DNA from: Amia ocellicauda
Lineage: Eukaryota; Chordata; Actinopteri; Amiiformes; Amiidae
Direction of reading: 5' to 3'
NCBI RefSeq assembly: GCF_036373705.1
Contig: NC_089856.1
Coordinates: 4,593,501-4,657,500, forward strand
Length of the DNA: 64,000 nt
Shown here: piece after piece, positions 40,900 through 53,740 of the stretch
How positions within the stretch are numbered: position 1 is the stretch's first letter
How the letters are laid out: each line of letters starts with the position of its first letter
Notes under the pieces: model-generated
Told to the model about the DNA's origin: nothing
Seen by the model: the letters and a program-made list of their open reading frames with translations, nothing else
Databases searched by the model: none
Program-made: the position numbers and the translations under genes

Positions 40900-41483
40900 A
40901 GGAGAAAAGACAAGGAGCTATTAGAGTGAAGAACAGACAGGGTGAGTGCTTAGAAGATACAACGTCTAATACTGTCGCCAGTGTTCAAATGAATCATGAA
41001 CACAAGCATCAAGAGTTATTCCATAACAGTTACAGGCACGGAAACGCTAAGAAAAAATGGGCAATAAAGTCTGATTGAATTCACAAGAGCATTACAATCA
41101 TAAGCTAAACATGGTAACATGAACATGTTCTTGTCTTATTCCATCACTGTACTCTCAGCATTATAAGCTGCAGCACTACTAGATGCCATGGTCCACTTAT
41201 TCCACTAGAGGGCAGGATTAGCAAATGCGTGAGTATTAATTGAAAAAAAGAAAAGTTTTATCTAGAATGTTCCACTTATTCAACATTTATATAATATATA
41301 TAAATGGCGCTACAATAGTTTTAATCAATCTTAAATTCGGGGTGCCTTATCCCAGGGATTTTATATAGAACAATTGAAAAAAATGAAGGTCTCAAAAATG
41401 ATTTGTTAGACAAAAAGTGAACATCATAACATCATCGACTTATATGCTCTGAGTAAGATAAGTTGAAACGCGTAAGCATTATG
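40900..41483. other. No feature recognised
   Basis: AT-rich sequence between the unrecognised frame at 40583 and a CR1 fragment. Confidence 0.45.
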
Positions 41484-42577
41484 ATAAGAACATAAGAAAG
41501 TTTACAAACGAGAGGAGGCCATTCGACCCATCGTGCTCGTTTGGTGTCCATTATAACTAAGTGATCCAAGGATCCTATCCAGTCTATTTTTAAATGTTCC
41601 CAAACTTTCAGCTTCTACCACATTGCTGGGGAGTTTATTACTATTATTATTTTTGTAATTTAGCTGACACTCTTATCCAGGGCAACTTACATTTGTACCC
41701 ATTTATACAGCTGGGCATTTTACTGGACCAATCTAAGTGAAGTATCTTGCTCAAGGGTACAACAGCACAGCTCCACCCAGGATTTGGGCCCACAACCTTC
41801 CAGTCATGAGTCCAGAGCCCTAACCACTACTCCACAGTGCTGCCTTTATTCCAGATTGTGACAACTCTCTGTGTGAAGAAGTGTCTCCTGTTTTCCATTT
41901 TGAATGCCTTGAAGCCCAATTTCCATTTGTGTCCCTGGGTGCGTGTGTCCCTGCTGATCTGGAAAAGCTCCTCTGGTTTGATGTGGTCGATGCCTTTCAT
42001 GATTTTGAAGACTTGGATCAAGTCCCCAAGTCTCCTCTGTTCCAGGGTGAAAAGGTTCAGTTCCCTCAGTCTCTCAGTAGGACTTTCCCTTCAGACCTGG
42101 AATAAGTCTGGTTGCTCTCCTCTGAACTGCCTCTAAAGCAGCAATATCCTTCTTGAAGTGTGGAGCCCAGAACTGTACACAGTATCCAGATGAGCTCTAA
42201 CTAGTGCATTGTACAGTCTGGACATTACTTCCCTTGTTTGAAATTCTACACTTTTGACAATATACCCTAACATCCTGTTTGCCTTTTTTAATGCTTCCCC
42301 ACATTGCTTGGATGGAGAAAGTGAGGAGTCCACATAGACTCCTAGGTCTTTCTCATGCGTTACTTCATCTAGTTCTATTCCTCCCATAGTGTATTATAGT
42401 GGACATTTTTGTTACCTGCATGTATTACCTTGCACTTGTCCACATTGAATTTCATTTGCCAGGTGTCGGCCCACAACTGAATATTATCTAAGTCCCTTTG
42501 AATAGCCTGTGCTGCCAAGATTGTATCTGCTGAGCCACCTATTTTAGTATCATCTGTAAATTTGACAAGTTTGCTAA
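41484..42577 (-). mobile_element. CR1 fragment split by a SINE
   Basis: Reverse-strand homology to about 31740-32520. The segment GGTGEIELDEVTHEKDLG-like (42133-42387 on the minus strand reads MGGIELDEVTHEKDLGVYVD) identifies it. A SINE (41634-41843) interrupts the tail and duplicates TTTATT. Confidence 0.85.
41634..41843 (-). mobile_element. tRNA-headed SINE nested in a CR1 fragment
   Basis: Reverse copy of the 38200 SINE. The CR1 text GGGGAGTTTATT...CCAGATTG is interrupted and TTTATT is repeated at both borders, giving a clear insertion order: CR1 first, SINE later. Confidence 0.85.
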
Positions 42578-42646
42578 TACGAGGATACAGTTAAAATTTC
42601 CAGTTGCAATAGGAGGAAACAAAATATTGATTATAATAGGATATAG

Positions 42647-42713
<67 letters not shown>

Positions 42714-42716
<3 letters not shown>

Positions 42717-44182
42717 TCACCATGGGCAGATCTGGCACTCAGTATACACTCACTGTCATGCACAGACCCAGGCCACTTTGCCATGACACTCAAAATTGAG
42801 CTCAGGTGCATCCTGTTTCCACTGATCATCCTTGAGATGTTGCTACAACTTGATTGGAGTCCACCTGTGGTTAATTCAGTTGATTGGACATGATTTGGAT
42901 AGGCACACACCTGTCTATATAAGGTCCCACAGTTAACAGTGCATGTCAGAGCACAAACCAAGCCATGAAGTCCAAGGAATTGTCTGTAGACCTCCAAGAC
43001 AGGATTGTATCGAGGTACAGATCTGGGGAAGGGTACAGAAAAATTTCTGCAGCATTGAAGGTCCCAATAAGCACAGTGGCCTCCATCGTCTGTAAATGGA
43101 AGAAGTTTGGAAGCACCAGGACTCTTCCTAGACCTGGCCGCCCAGCCAAACTGAGCGATCGGGGGAGAAGGGCCTTAGTCAGGGAGGTGACCAAGAACCC
43201 GATGGTGACTCTGACAGAGCTCCAGCGTGTCTCTGTGGAGAGAGGAGAACCTTCCAGAAGAACAACCATCTCTGCAGCACTCCACCAATCAGGCCTGTAT
43301 GGTAGAGTGGCCAGACGGAAGCCACTCCTCAGTAAAAGGCACATGATCGCCCACCTGGAGTTTGCCAAAAGGCAGCTGAAGGACTCTCGGACCATGAGAA
43401 ACAAAGATTAAACTCTTTAGCCTGAATGGCAAGCGTCCTGTCTGGAGGAAACCAGGCACCGCTCCTCACCTGGCCAATACTATCCCTACAGTGAAGCATG
43501 GTGGTGGCAGCATCATGCAGTGGGGATGTTTTTCAGTGGCAGGCACTGGGAGACTAGTCCGGATTGAGGGAAAGATGAATGCACAGAATGTACATAGAAT
43601 GTACAGAGATATCCTTGATGAAAACCTGCTCCAGAGCGCTCTGGACCTCAGACTGGGGTGAAGGTTCATCTTGCAACAGGACAACGACCCTAAGCACACA
43701 GCCAAGATAACAAAGGAGTGGCTACAGGACAACTCTGTGAATGTCCTTGAGTGACCCAGCCAGAGCCCAGACTTGAACCTAACTGAACATCTCTGGAGAG
43801 ATCTGAAAATGGCTGTGCACTGACGCTCCCCATCCAACCTGATGCAGCTTGAGAGGTCCTGCAAAGAAGAATGGAAGAAACTGCCCAAAAATAGGTGTGC
43901 CAAGCTTGTAGCATCAAGACTTGAGGCTGTAATTGGTGCCAAAGGTGCTTCAACAAAGTATTGAGCAAAGGCTGTGAATGCTTATGTACATTTGCTTTTT
44001 TTGTTTTTTTATTTTTAATAAATGTGCAAAGATTTCAAACCAACTTCTTTCACGTTGTCATTATTGGGTATCGTTTGTGGAATTTTGAGGAAAATAATGA
44101 ATTTAATCCATTTTGGAATAAGGCTGTAACATAACAAAATGTGGAAAAAGTGAAGTGCTGTCAATACTTTCCGGATGCACTG
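42714..44182 (+). mobile_element. Third Tc1 family (C), 5' end lost, decayed transposase
   Basis: The right TIR ends TTTCCGGATGCACTG followed by TA. The left TIR is absent and a (TA)n tract abuts instead. N-terminal transposase codons run 42965-43411 (KSKELSVDLQDRIVSRYRSG). A roughly 25-bp deletion near 43410 removed the segment that normally holds the first catalytic Asp (WSDE) and shifted the frame. Remaining homology to about 43960 has several stops, for instance TGA in the VLEWPSQSP region (43753). Confidence 0.88.
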
Positions 44183-44399
44183 TATATAGAAAACTCCCGC
44201 TGGCAAAAAAAACAAAGTGCAAAACAAAGAATCTGTCCCGAACTGAGAGCATGTCCACGATGTGTCATAGGAACGATATGAGGGCTGAGACAATTTTTCA
44301 GATGAATGTTCGATTTGTGCAGAAAAATGGTAACGCTCAAACAGATAATCATCAGGGCATGATAAAACATCCAGGCGGGGTCTGATCACCCTCTCCCGA

Positions 44400-44668
44400 C
44401 AGAGATTTCTGTATTTGTGCTTCAATATCAACTGCCTATTCAAGGAAAGGACACGCCATGTCTGACACGTCCTTCAGTCCGCAGGCTGCAACTAGACATA
44501 CTAAACTCCGGGTTAGTTGAAGAAAACCTGCCAGCGAGCAGGACAGCTTCACGGGGTATGTCACCATAGTAAGAGACTCATAGTTGAGCTGAACTGGCTG
44601 TGAAACCGACAACCCAGAGTTTCCTTCAACTCTGAGTTTTCACTAAACCCGCTTTCTGAAACAGGGCC
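44400..44668. mobile_element. Harbinger-like non-autonomous fragment
   Basis: The reverse complement begins with GGGCCCTGTTTCAGAAAGCG and contains AACTCAGAGTT-type and TAACCCGGAGTTT segments seen in fish PIF/Harbinger elements. Only one end is recognised. Confidence 0.5.
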
Positions 44669-44715
44669 CAGGAGTGCTGCGGACCACTGCGGAGTGGTCT
44701 CTACTGTTCCCCGGA

Positions 44716-45825
44716 CTCCTCCACTGAGCACCTTACCTTGATTGCAGTGCTTTGAATTGCGAGTTCACTCAGTCCTTTGACGAAGGCTGTTCTTACAGTT
44801 GTTTGGTTTTAGTTAGCGTTAGTACGTTATGTTTCTGTATGTTTTATTGTTGTTTATGTCTTTATTTTTTTAGTTTTGATCGCAGCTGAATGTCCAAATG
44901 GCAGATATCAAATAATATTTTGCCACTTTTGTGTACTACATAAAACTGATGTAATTAGTATTATTACTTTTTATTTTTCAAACATGTCCAAAAACCTTTG
45001 CATCTTTTGAGGACTTATGCAAGATATCAAGGTTTGTCCTACCATTGTATTTTGTCAATATACATGTCTCAAATATGTCAAATATTTATTTTGATATAAT
45101 CTAAGTTTTTTGGTGTATATGTATATTTTCACAAATAAATCCATCATTCCTTGTTACTGTGCTGAGCATGCATGCTCTGCAAACAGAAGTCACTGGGACA
45201 GTCATAAGTGCAAAACTGTTGTCCAGAGAAAGCATAATTGGATGAAACACCTTGAAAAACATGGTAATACAGACATTTAAACCATTGTATTTAAAGAATC
45301 TCATACCATTACAGATGAGTAACATTGTTTTTATATAATGAATTGTAACTCTTTGAAATGCCTAAGAATAAGTGCTCTACTTTTGTATATTTTCATAGTC
45401 AAAGTCTTATGCTCCACTTTTTTCCATACTGATACATGTTTATGTCAAATGTACATCATAGCCTATTCTGTTTTAAAATGTGTAAACTTTGAAAAACATT
45501 CCCAAAACTATATATGTTCTTCTGATTACAGATTGCAAAATTAAAAATGGAAAATGTGGTACAGTTACGGTAAAGACTCTTTATTAACACATTCTAACTT
45601 GCTTTTTAAATTACTAAAATCTAAGGCTGATCCTAAAATTTTACCACTGTTGTATTTTTGTAACAAGTTACATTCCTACACAGTTCTAAAAATGATCGCA
45701 AAACTATTTTGTGTGAGTAGAGCACCCTAACATATACTATACTAACATACATGTTTTTCATTAAACAATATTAAACGTAAACCATTGCAATGTAATACCT
45801 GCAATGCCAGTTTTGGAAGTCATGC
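44716..45825. other. No gene recognised
   Basis: AT-rich sequence; short open frames without domain signal. Confidence 0.45.
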
Positions 45826-47550
45826 TTCCTAGCGACAACACGCTATGCATCAAATGGGGGAGCTAAAGATCCCATTTACTGTGTTGATGTTGCAAGTGGT
45901 ATTTATTTCACTCCCAAAGACAAAAGTGGTCAAAGGGTACCATTACATATCTGCAAATCTTTCACTGCACAAGTGATTGACTGTGAATCAGAGAAGTGTA
46001 GGGAGTTTATGGCTCTTGCTAGCCGAAGTGGGAATCCAGCTTTGGTATGTATTCATTTACAGAGAACTGCGGTGTCACTACCATTCACTCCACCATCTAC
46101 AATACAAGACACAGTTCTTGAAAATATGTGTGATAATGGCCTTATTTCAAAGTTTAGGAAAGATGAATGTCTTTCATTACAAACACAAACATCCATTGAA
46201 GGGGTGTGTAGTGTTTACACAGTTTTTTTTAAATGATCATGGATTCTCTGACAGATTTGTGTACTTTTCTGTGTACACTGGGAAGAAAGATTTTTGTTGT
46301 TATTTTGGAAGGACAAGAGTAACTTTTGACCCCAAGACAGGTCAGTGGTGCTGCTAATGCAAAGGAAGTAGGAAAATGTCAAGATGTGTTCACAGGTAAC
46401 TTTCAATGTGGTGGCTATATCAAGAACAAAATTATTTGTTAGTTAGAATGGAGAGAAATGAGAGTGATGAAGAAGCCACAGAAGTTGTGAGTGAGAAATG
46501 CATGGATATTAAACAGGAACCTTCTTTTGAAGTATATGAATATCCACCAGACAGGGAACACCTTGTCAAGATGGTTAAGTACTTGTGGAATAATAGACAA
46601 ATATCGAAGAATTATCAGAAGACATAGCAAAGCAGGAAAAAGATGTACCTGGACAGTTTATACCACATGAAACAATGTCCTTACTGTCCCGGACCAACCC
46701 CACCACAGCTCAGATACTAAACTCGTGACTAAGAATGCTGTATATGGACTTTTCAAGGTTCACAAAGGTAAGTATTTTCTATTTAAGCAGTTATTCATAT
46801 GTATTTTGAATTGTTGTCTTCATGTTCGTTAAGTATTGTTTATGCTTTTATACACAGGCATCCGAGTGTATGTCAAAATATGCCCAGTCTGTGAAACACC
46901 AGTCCGATTTCAAGAACACATGTCAGGATTTCATAATTTCAATGACCGGATTCTCTTTACCATTCCACTGTGTATGGTTTTAACAGCAGCATTGCAAGTA
47001 AGTAGTAATTTTGAAGTTACTATTATTTGTACAAAATGTTAAATTCTCAACTAATCTTAATGTGCTTTACTTTAAGTTATTGTACTTACATGGAATAAAG
47101 CATCTATCTCCAGTTTATATAAAACACTGACATTAATCTAATGCATAGGAAAGTAAATAATGCAATTTAAAGTTAAAATGTATATTAATTGGAGAGAGGA
47201 TCTGACATAAAAGTAATATTGATATATTGTTTATCCAACAGAAACTGGTGCATGACTTAATGAGAGGCAAACATAAATCAAACAGGGTGTTTTTGTTCTA
47301 AAAACCTTCCTATATGGCAAAACTGAAACAGACATTAAAAATGAGGATACTCAATGAAACAGAGGCAAGTAAATGTAGAGTGTTTAACTGTCATTGATGT
47401 TGATAGCAGTCAGCAGTGTTGGTACTATGTTATGTGATCTCCCTTTCATTTGCAGACAGTTTTTCTAAAATAAAAAGTGCTGTGAACCTGGACATGACAT
47501 ATAAGCATACATCATTACTGCTAGATGTGGTTGCTCCAGAGGTAAATATT
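45826..47550 (+). pseudogene. Degenerate multi-exon relic with SWIM-like Cys/His spacing
   Basis: Open stretches in one direction suggest old exons. 45870-46230 reads YCVDVASGIYFTPKDKSGQ and later CIHLQRTAVSLPF. After a frameshift in a T-run (46221-46229) it reads RFVYFSVYTGKKDF, then VTFDPKTGQWCC, a stop, and KGSRKMSRCVH, giving C-x-C...C-x-H spacing like SWIM zinc fingers. 46440-46600 holds EYPPDREHLVKMVKYLWNN. 46857-47000 reads VYVKICPVCETPVRFQEH, then GFHNFNDRILFTIPLC, with good splice-like borders. 47470-47545 may be another exon. At least one stop and one frameshift make it a pseudogene in this assembly. I recall similar fish-expanded, possibly transposon-linked proteins but cannot name the family firmly. 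Confidence 0.5.
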
Positions 47551-49229
47551 TATTTTGTATAGTTTTAAATATTTTAATATATGATAGCCATGCTATGACT
47601 GTTTTGCTTACATAGTCAAACTATGTATGTGAAAAATATCACACTATGTATGAATTAAATAATGAGTATCCACAGTTAACATGACAATGGTGATCTCTAA
47701 CAGATAACTGATGTACTTTTTTTACATATCATCATCAAAATATTAGAAAAGCATGAAGGATTCTGCAGATTTCAGGCAGAAGTCACATTAGGTTCAGAAG
47801 GCTATCTAAATTTGAAGATTATATATTGATCCTAAAAGACTGCTGAGTTTCCATTCCTGGAAACACGACAAAATCCAAAAAAAAATTTTTAAGGTAACAA
47901 TCTAACTCTTAAAGCAGAAATTGTAACCACTTTTTAAACAACATTAATGTAATTTTTTAAACAAAAGTAAGCTCAGTTTGCTGCTTGAGTGTTGGTGTGT
48001 TAGTACATTAGGCTTCAAAATAGAAGACAAATGAATGTCAAATCCTCAATTTTCTATGTATTTAATAGCCAACAGTGTCCAATCTAGATTAATTTTGAAA
48101 TAAAAAAAATCTCCATAGTCACATCCAATTATGACATTAATTTACAGTATAAGGTAGAATATATTTTGTATTTCCATCATTTAAAACAAATTACAAATAA
48201 GCATAACAATTAAGGCTGAGAGGTAACAAAGTTATTATATAGTATATTATAGAGTTATTATATTATATATAACTTAATGGACCTTAAACATAATCATAAG
48301 ATAAGTCTAATGACAAGTACAGTGAAAGCCCCAATATAGAATGCAGTTGTAAAGTTAGGTAATGAGACTCAAGTTTTAATTATTTTCTTTAATAAAAACA
48401 CTTTTGTCAGAATTACTGTTGTATTGAGTCATTCTTGCCAGATGATGGAAGTCTCACTATTAGGATACAATTCATATTATGTAATATTGTGTCATGTAAT
48501 TGATTCATAAAAAGTTGTATAATACATACATCTTTTATTTTTTTGTATATAAAGTTAACAGTTTGTATTTTAATTTATATGTTTCAGAATTCGCTCTGCC
48601 CTTCACCGAACTGTAAATTCAGTAGTATTGAAAGAACAAATAATTAGGCTGTATTCCTAACGGCAGACAATGCATATATAGATATATTTAATTTTAGAAA
48701 ACAAGCTGACTGTCAATACACTCGCAACAGATAATCTCAGCCTTGTGGTAGGCTACACAAAAAATGCTAAATTATAAAAAAATGTTATAAACAAAGGGAA
48801 GAACAATAAAAAAATGTAATAACAGAATACATAACTGACTGAGCTCACTCAAAATGCACAGCGTGTACAGCCCATCGCAGTGTGGACCACTCGGACCCAC
48901 AACAGAGCCCATAACACACAGCAGTGCCCAGTCACAGCACTCAAGACCGCATTGGACTAGAGAAACGTGACCACTCACAAACATTGCCTGTTCATGTGTT
49001 ATGCATATACTATTCATTCAGCACTCTAAGTATAACATACTTATTTGTGTTTAGTTTATGTTAATTGCATTACCTTATAGAGACACAAAACAGACAACAA
49101 TACTGTATGACAAAACTACAAAATAGTAATGGAACAGTTTGAATGGTTAGCTCACTGTAGGACACCGTGCATTATAGTGTACTGTGTTTAACACAGATAA
49201 AGTAGTCTTCAGTGTAGTGTAGGAACTCG
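47551..49229. other. No gene recognised
   Basis: AT-rich, about 70 percent A+T by eye. 47705-47890 could contain further decayed pieces of the relic upstream, but no frame is readable. Confidence 0.4.
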
Positions 49230-49370
49230 CACAGCACCTGGTCGTCTAATGGTCTCGCACCCACTGTGAAATCTGGTGGAGGATCGGTGATGATCTGGGG
49301 GTGCTTCAGCAAGGCTGGAATCAGGCAGATGTGTCTTTGTGAAGGACATGCCAAGATGCATGAAAGCTGT
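49230..49370 (+). pseudogene. Short Tc1/mariner transposase relic
   Basis: The plus strand reads TVKSGGGSVMIWGCFSKAG, the conserved GGGSxMxWGCF block of Tc1/mariner transposases. Nothing recognisable flanks it, so it is an isolated fossil. Confidence 0.55.
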
Positions 49371-49559
49371 GATTGAAAATCAGGGTTATTCTATCAAATA
49401 TTAATTTCTGAACTCTTCCTAAGTTAAAACATTATATACATTATTATAATATAAACTTATTTTCTTTGCATTATTCAAGGTCTGACAACACTCCATCTTT
49501 TTTGTTTTTTTGACCAGTTGTGCAAATAAATGTTCTAAATCACAATATTTTGTCTACTC

Positions 49560-49745
49560 AGTGTCCGGGGAACAACAGAGACCACTCCGCAGTGGTATTG
49601 CACCAATCCTGGAACCACTGCAGGGACCAGGGCAGGGACCATTTGGACCACTTGATCGATATGGTACCTGACACTCATTCGATATGGTCCGAGTGGTCTG
49701 GACCATGGACCACAGAATGCTACAACCCCTACTGTACAAATACTT
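49560..49745. repeat. GGACCAC-rich interspersed repeat, copy 2
   Basis: Same family and orientation as 37520-37720, with an extra internal partial duplication of the TCGATATGGT segment. Confidence 0.6.
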
Positions 49746-52089
49746 ACTCTGCTTAAATATTCTTCCGACAGTCTTCTTTCTCTGACAAAATATTAAAAAG
49801 TATTATGATAATATTTATCCACAAAATCCATTACCCAGAGAGCTTTACAGTTGTAACACAATATAGACATTTCAGGATCATTATACAGGAAGAGCAAGAA
49901 AATACAATATACAGTTTTAGTCAAATCTGCAGTAAAATGAATTAAGTGGAACAGCATACAGTGCCAGTGTGTTTAGGGGCAGATCAAAGTAAAAGCAGAA
50001 ATATGCTCATAGTCACATCAGTGCTGTGTGCAGTGGGGTCAGAGCAGCAGAATGACCAACAGCACAGATACAGATACAGCTAAAGAAGAAGACGTACAGA
50101 TATAATAGGAGCAACAGCAGAGCATCATGGTGGGGAGCAGGTCAGTGGGAGAGGAAATGTGCATTAAAGGTTGAGGGACAAGTTGTCCAGAAGGGAAGGG
50201 TTGAGGTAATACAGGGGGGGTGAACATCTATCACTATAGACTTCTGTGAAGCTGCTCAATGAAATCAGAAGCAGCAGACAGAGCTGCACACAAAGAGCAA
50301 AGGAAAACATACGGATTGTTAAAGCACTGAGTTACAATAAGTGAGTGTATTGCTGCCAACACCTGAGCACAAACACTGATAATGGCAGTGTTTCTAGAAT
50401 TAACATATTTTGGTGTAACAAAATAAAGTAATTCTAGAAATACATGCATGAAACCAGATTGACACAGTGTTAAATCCCAGTGTCTAGTATTAGTGGGAGA
50501 AAAAGAAAGTATAACATATATAGATATATATATATAGATTACCCAGGCCTATGTGTTTCTCTTGAACACTCTCATGTCAGTTGTCTTAATATATTGCACA
50601 GCAGCGTATTCTTGCACTGCTGAGACACCCCTGCGCTGTACCAATTGTGCCCTTCCTCTCCTCCGACAGCTCATTACACACCTGTTTCACCTTCTTTGGA
50701 AAGCAGCCCCAGGAGTGCGTAAAAGCAGGGCTGAAGCTGTAAGTAGCAGCTCCTTTTAGTTCCTAGAGGATACAGGGGGGATGGGACCAGGTGGAAGAGC
50801 ATGTCATACAGAGCCAAGTGAGGCACTGTAAGCAGATAGGGAAATGGAGAAACCAGAGACAGTCGTGTGAACTAGAGAGGCTGAGCTGTAAGAGTGTCCA
50901 GCAAGAGCCAAGTGTTTCCTTACATTATTTGATTAGTGAATAATTAAAACAAGATACTGCTGGGATATCACTTGGGGACTAGAGACTGATGCAACTTTGT
51001 CCGTTCTCATTTCCTGTGTATTGTTTAACAGGGTTTTATGTTCTTGTTTTGTTTTGTGTTTTTTAGTCAGCATTTGTTCTTCCTTTGACTGTTTTTCTTT
51101 ATATTTAGTGGAGTATATTTATATATATTGAGTTATTATTTTACTCTCATTGCCCTGCTTTATTCAAGTTTTTTTAAGCTTTACATGGAAGACGTGGGAG
51201 TGAGGTGCCTCTCCATCACCAGATGTCTGCGATTGGCTTTGTTATTGACCATATGTGACATACAGTGCCTATAGAAAGTCTACAACTATGGGCACCATTT
51301 GAACTGTTCAAGCTCGGTCAAGTTTCTTGGGTGTTGATGGAGTCATTAACTCACATTTTTCTGTGTTATTCTCAGTGCACCAAGGGATATTCAAGGCCTT
51401 TGATTGTATGCATTATACCCATTCCCTGAGCTGTACCTTTCAAGTACTTTGTCGCTCCTTGGTACTCATGGTTGAGTCTTTGATTTTAAATGTACTAAAC
51501 AAGCGCTACCCAGGACCTGCAGTAGCTGAATATATCCTGAAATCATGTGAATCACTACAGTTTAACACAGGTGGAGGCCACTTACCTTGGTGTGTGATTT
51601 TGAAGGTGATTGGTTATACCTGAGCCAATCTAGGATTGCGATTACAAGGGGGGGTGGACATTTATCCAACCAAGATATTTCAGTTATTGTTTTAATTTTC
51701 AAAAATGTTATAGAATATTTTTTTCACTTGGAAATTGTGGGGTAGGACGTGTAGATACATTTAAAAATGTAAACAATTAATTTTAATTCCAGGCAATATG
51801 GCAACAAAAGAGGATGTATGATGCAGTGGTGAATGCAAAACCAAAACCAATGCAAATGTTAAACAAATTTTCTTTTTTGCATTTATTTATTTACAGATTT
51901 AACTGAAATCTTAAAAATAAATACAATATTTGTTAATTAAATAAGGCTTATTTCCCCCACATAGATAAAGATTTATATTTTTCCAAAATACTCAAACAGA
52001 TGCTAAATCTCAGTGTGTTTAAATATCTGCTCTTTGGAAAAAAAAAAACCCACTAAATCTGGGTTTTATTAATTATTTTACCATTACTT
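49746..52089. other. No gene recognised
   Basis: Several 200-300 bp open frames with no domain signal. 51775-52030 has TAAAT-rich words like those in the 2880-4262 element and may be a remnant of it. Confidence 0.4.
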
Positions 52090-52185
52090 ACTTCTTAGCA
52101 GATGCCCTTGTCCAGGAAAACTTACATAAATAAGAGCAATACAAAGTGCAATAATACAGTGCAGTTCAAGGCTTAATACGTTTTA
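52090..52185. repeat. SINE-tail-like repeat fragment
   Basis: TCTTAGCAGATGCCCTTGTC followed by AACTTACATAAATAAGAGCA, the same family as 39695-39835. Confidence 0.55.
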
Positions 52186-52794
52186 CAAATTCAAATTTGA
52201 AATTTGAAATAAATATTTAACTTAAAACTGTCGGACTCGTAAAATATACCTGGTAAGGGAGGTGACTGGGCTTACTTTAATTGGATTTGTTATCACTTTC
52301 TGTCACTTGGATTTGGATGGATTTTCAGTAATGTTTTGTTCATTGTTGCTCTCTTGATTGAGGAGTTGTAAATATGAAACACCTGCAGCTGGAGATGGCA
52401 TCACTTAGCAACGGCCCTGTGAGCAATTCTACACCGAGCCCTCTCCCCAGTAGATGAGTCACCCGTTTTAAAAGGGGAGTGCCAGGCATGCCCATGAGGT
52501 TACATCAGAGATGGGTTGCAGTGAGCGAGTGAGGATCAGGGACATGCTTTACTGGCTCCAGGGAGACAGGTGCTGTAGAGAGAAATGCCCAAAGCAAAGA
52601 AATGCTTTATTGTGCTATTGAAACAGTTGCTGCTGCCCTGCTGTGCAGAGGTATCCTTCTCATGTAAACACAGAAAAAAAAAAAAACTGGAGACATGGTT
52701 TAAATGAGTGACTTTCTTGCATCTTTGTAAAACTGAATCTGATTGGCTGTCACACTGGTCACTGCTGGTTTTGTGCATTTTGTCAGAGCATGTA

Positions 52795-53240
52795 TTTGAA
52801 CCATTAGTGCTTTGTAGCCTTTGTAGTTCTTGCAGGGTGCCTATATGCAAATATGCTCTGACATGTAAAGGTTTGGGCATAATTTACATATTATTTACAC
52901 AATTTACACCCAAGATACCTCACAGAAGACAAGTTTTGATTTTCTCAGTGAGTGCCTTGTAACCTTTGTGAAAACTCTTGTCATAACACCTATGCACAAA
53001 TACTCCCTGAAAGTGATCCATTACATCCATCCATTTCCAACTCACACTATTAAAATTCATAGGTGAATGTGAATTCTGACACAGACATTATTTTCAGAGA
53101 AGGCCTTGTGTAGCCTTTGTGAAAGCTCTTCCAATGTGCCCATGTGCAAATAAGCTCTGAAATGGATGGGATGTCAATTAGTCCCACACCTGTACAATTT
53201 AGACTATTAAAACTTGAAATACCTTGAAGAAGATGACTTC
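52795..53240. repeat. Three diverged tandem units of about 145 bp
   Basis: Key segments TTTGTAGCCTTTGTAGTTCT (52812), CCTTGTAACCTTTGTGAAAA (52954) and GTGTAGCCTTTGTGAAAGCT (53110) are each followed by a (T)ATGTGCAAAT(A) word and CTCTGA or CCCTGA. Unit spacing is about 144 and 152 bp. Confidence 0.65.
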
Positions 53241-53740
53241 TAGAGACTCTAATTCATTATAAAGTCACCTACAAAGCGAAAGCAAAATGTAGGCTTTTCA
53301 AGTACAACACAGAGCCCTGTGTGTGTGGAAAACAAGAATATTAATACAATATTATGTTTGTGGCTTAACTCACTAGCAATTGACAGTTTTCTCAATGAAG
53401 CAGAGATGGGGTGCTTGAGCGACAGAGTGCAGTGGCACTATACGCAGCATTGCAAGATAAATTCTGTTCACAGATCCCATGGTAACAACATAGGTCCCAC
53501 CCCCTTTGGGTAGTATCCTCAAAGATTATGAGAAGTTTTAATAGGAAATTGTATCCTACTTGATTGTGAATGATAGCTCAGACTTTGTGCCCTGAACCTC
53601 TTGCATAGCTACTGTTCATGTTTTGGTTATTTGTTTGCTTACTTTTTGTGCTAACTATTAGGGTGACCTAGTTGGACTGCCGTGCAGAGCGGTCATTGAC
53701 ACAAACATTTATGCAATAATTAAATAAAGGAAACGGTAAA

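Noticed and set aside
41827..42387. Apparent small proteins containing DLGVYVD or a Phe/Leu-rich frame
   Set aside because: They are CR1-derived pieces on either strand, not host genes.
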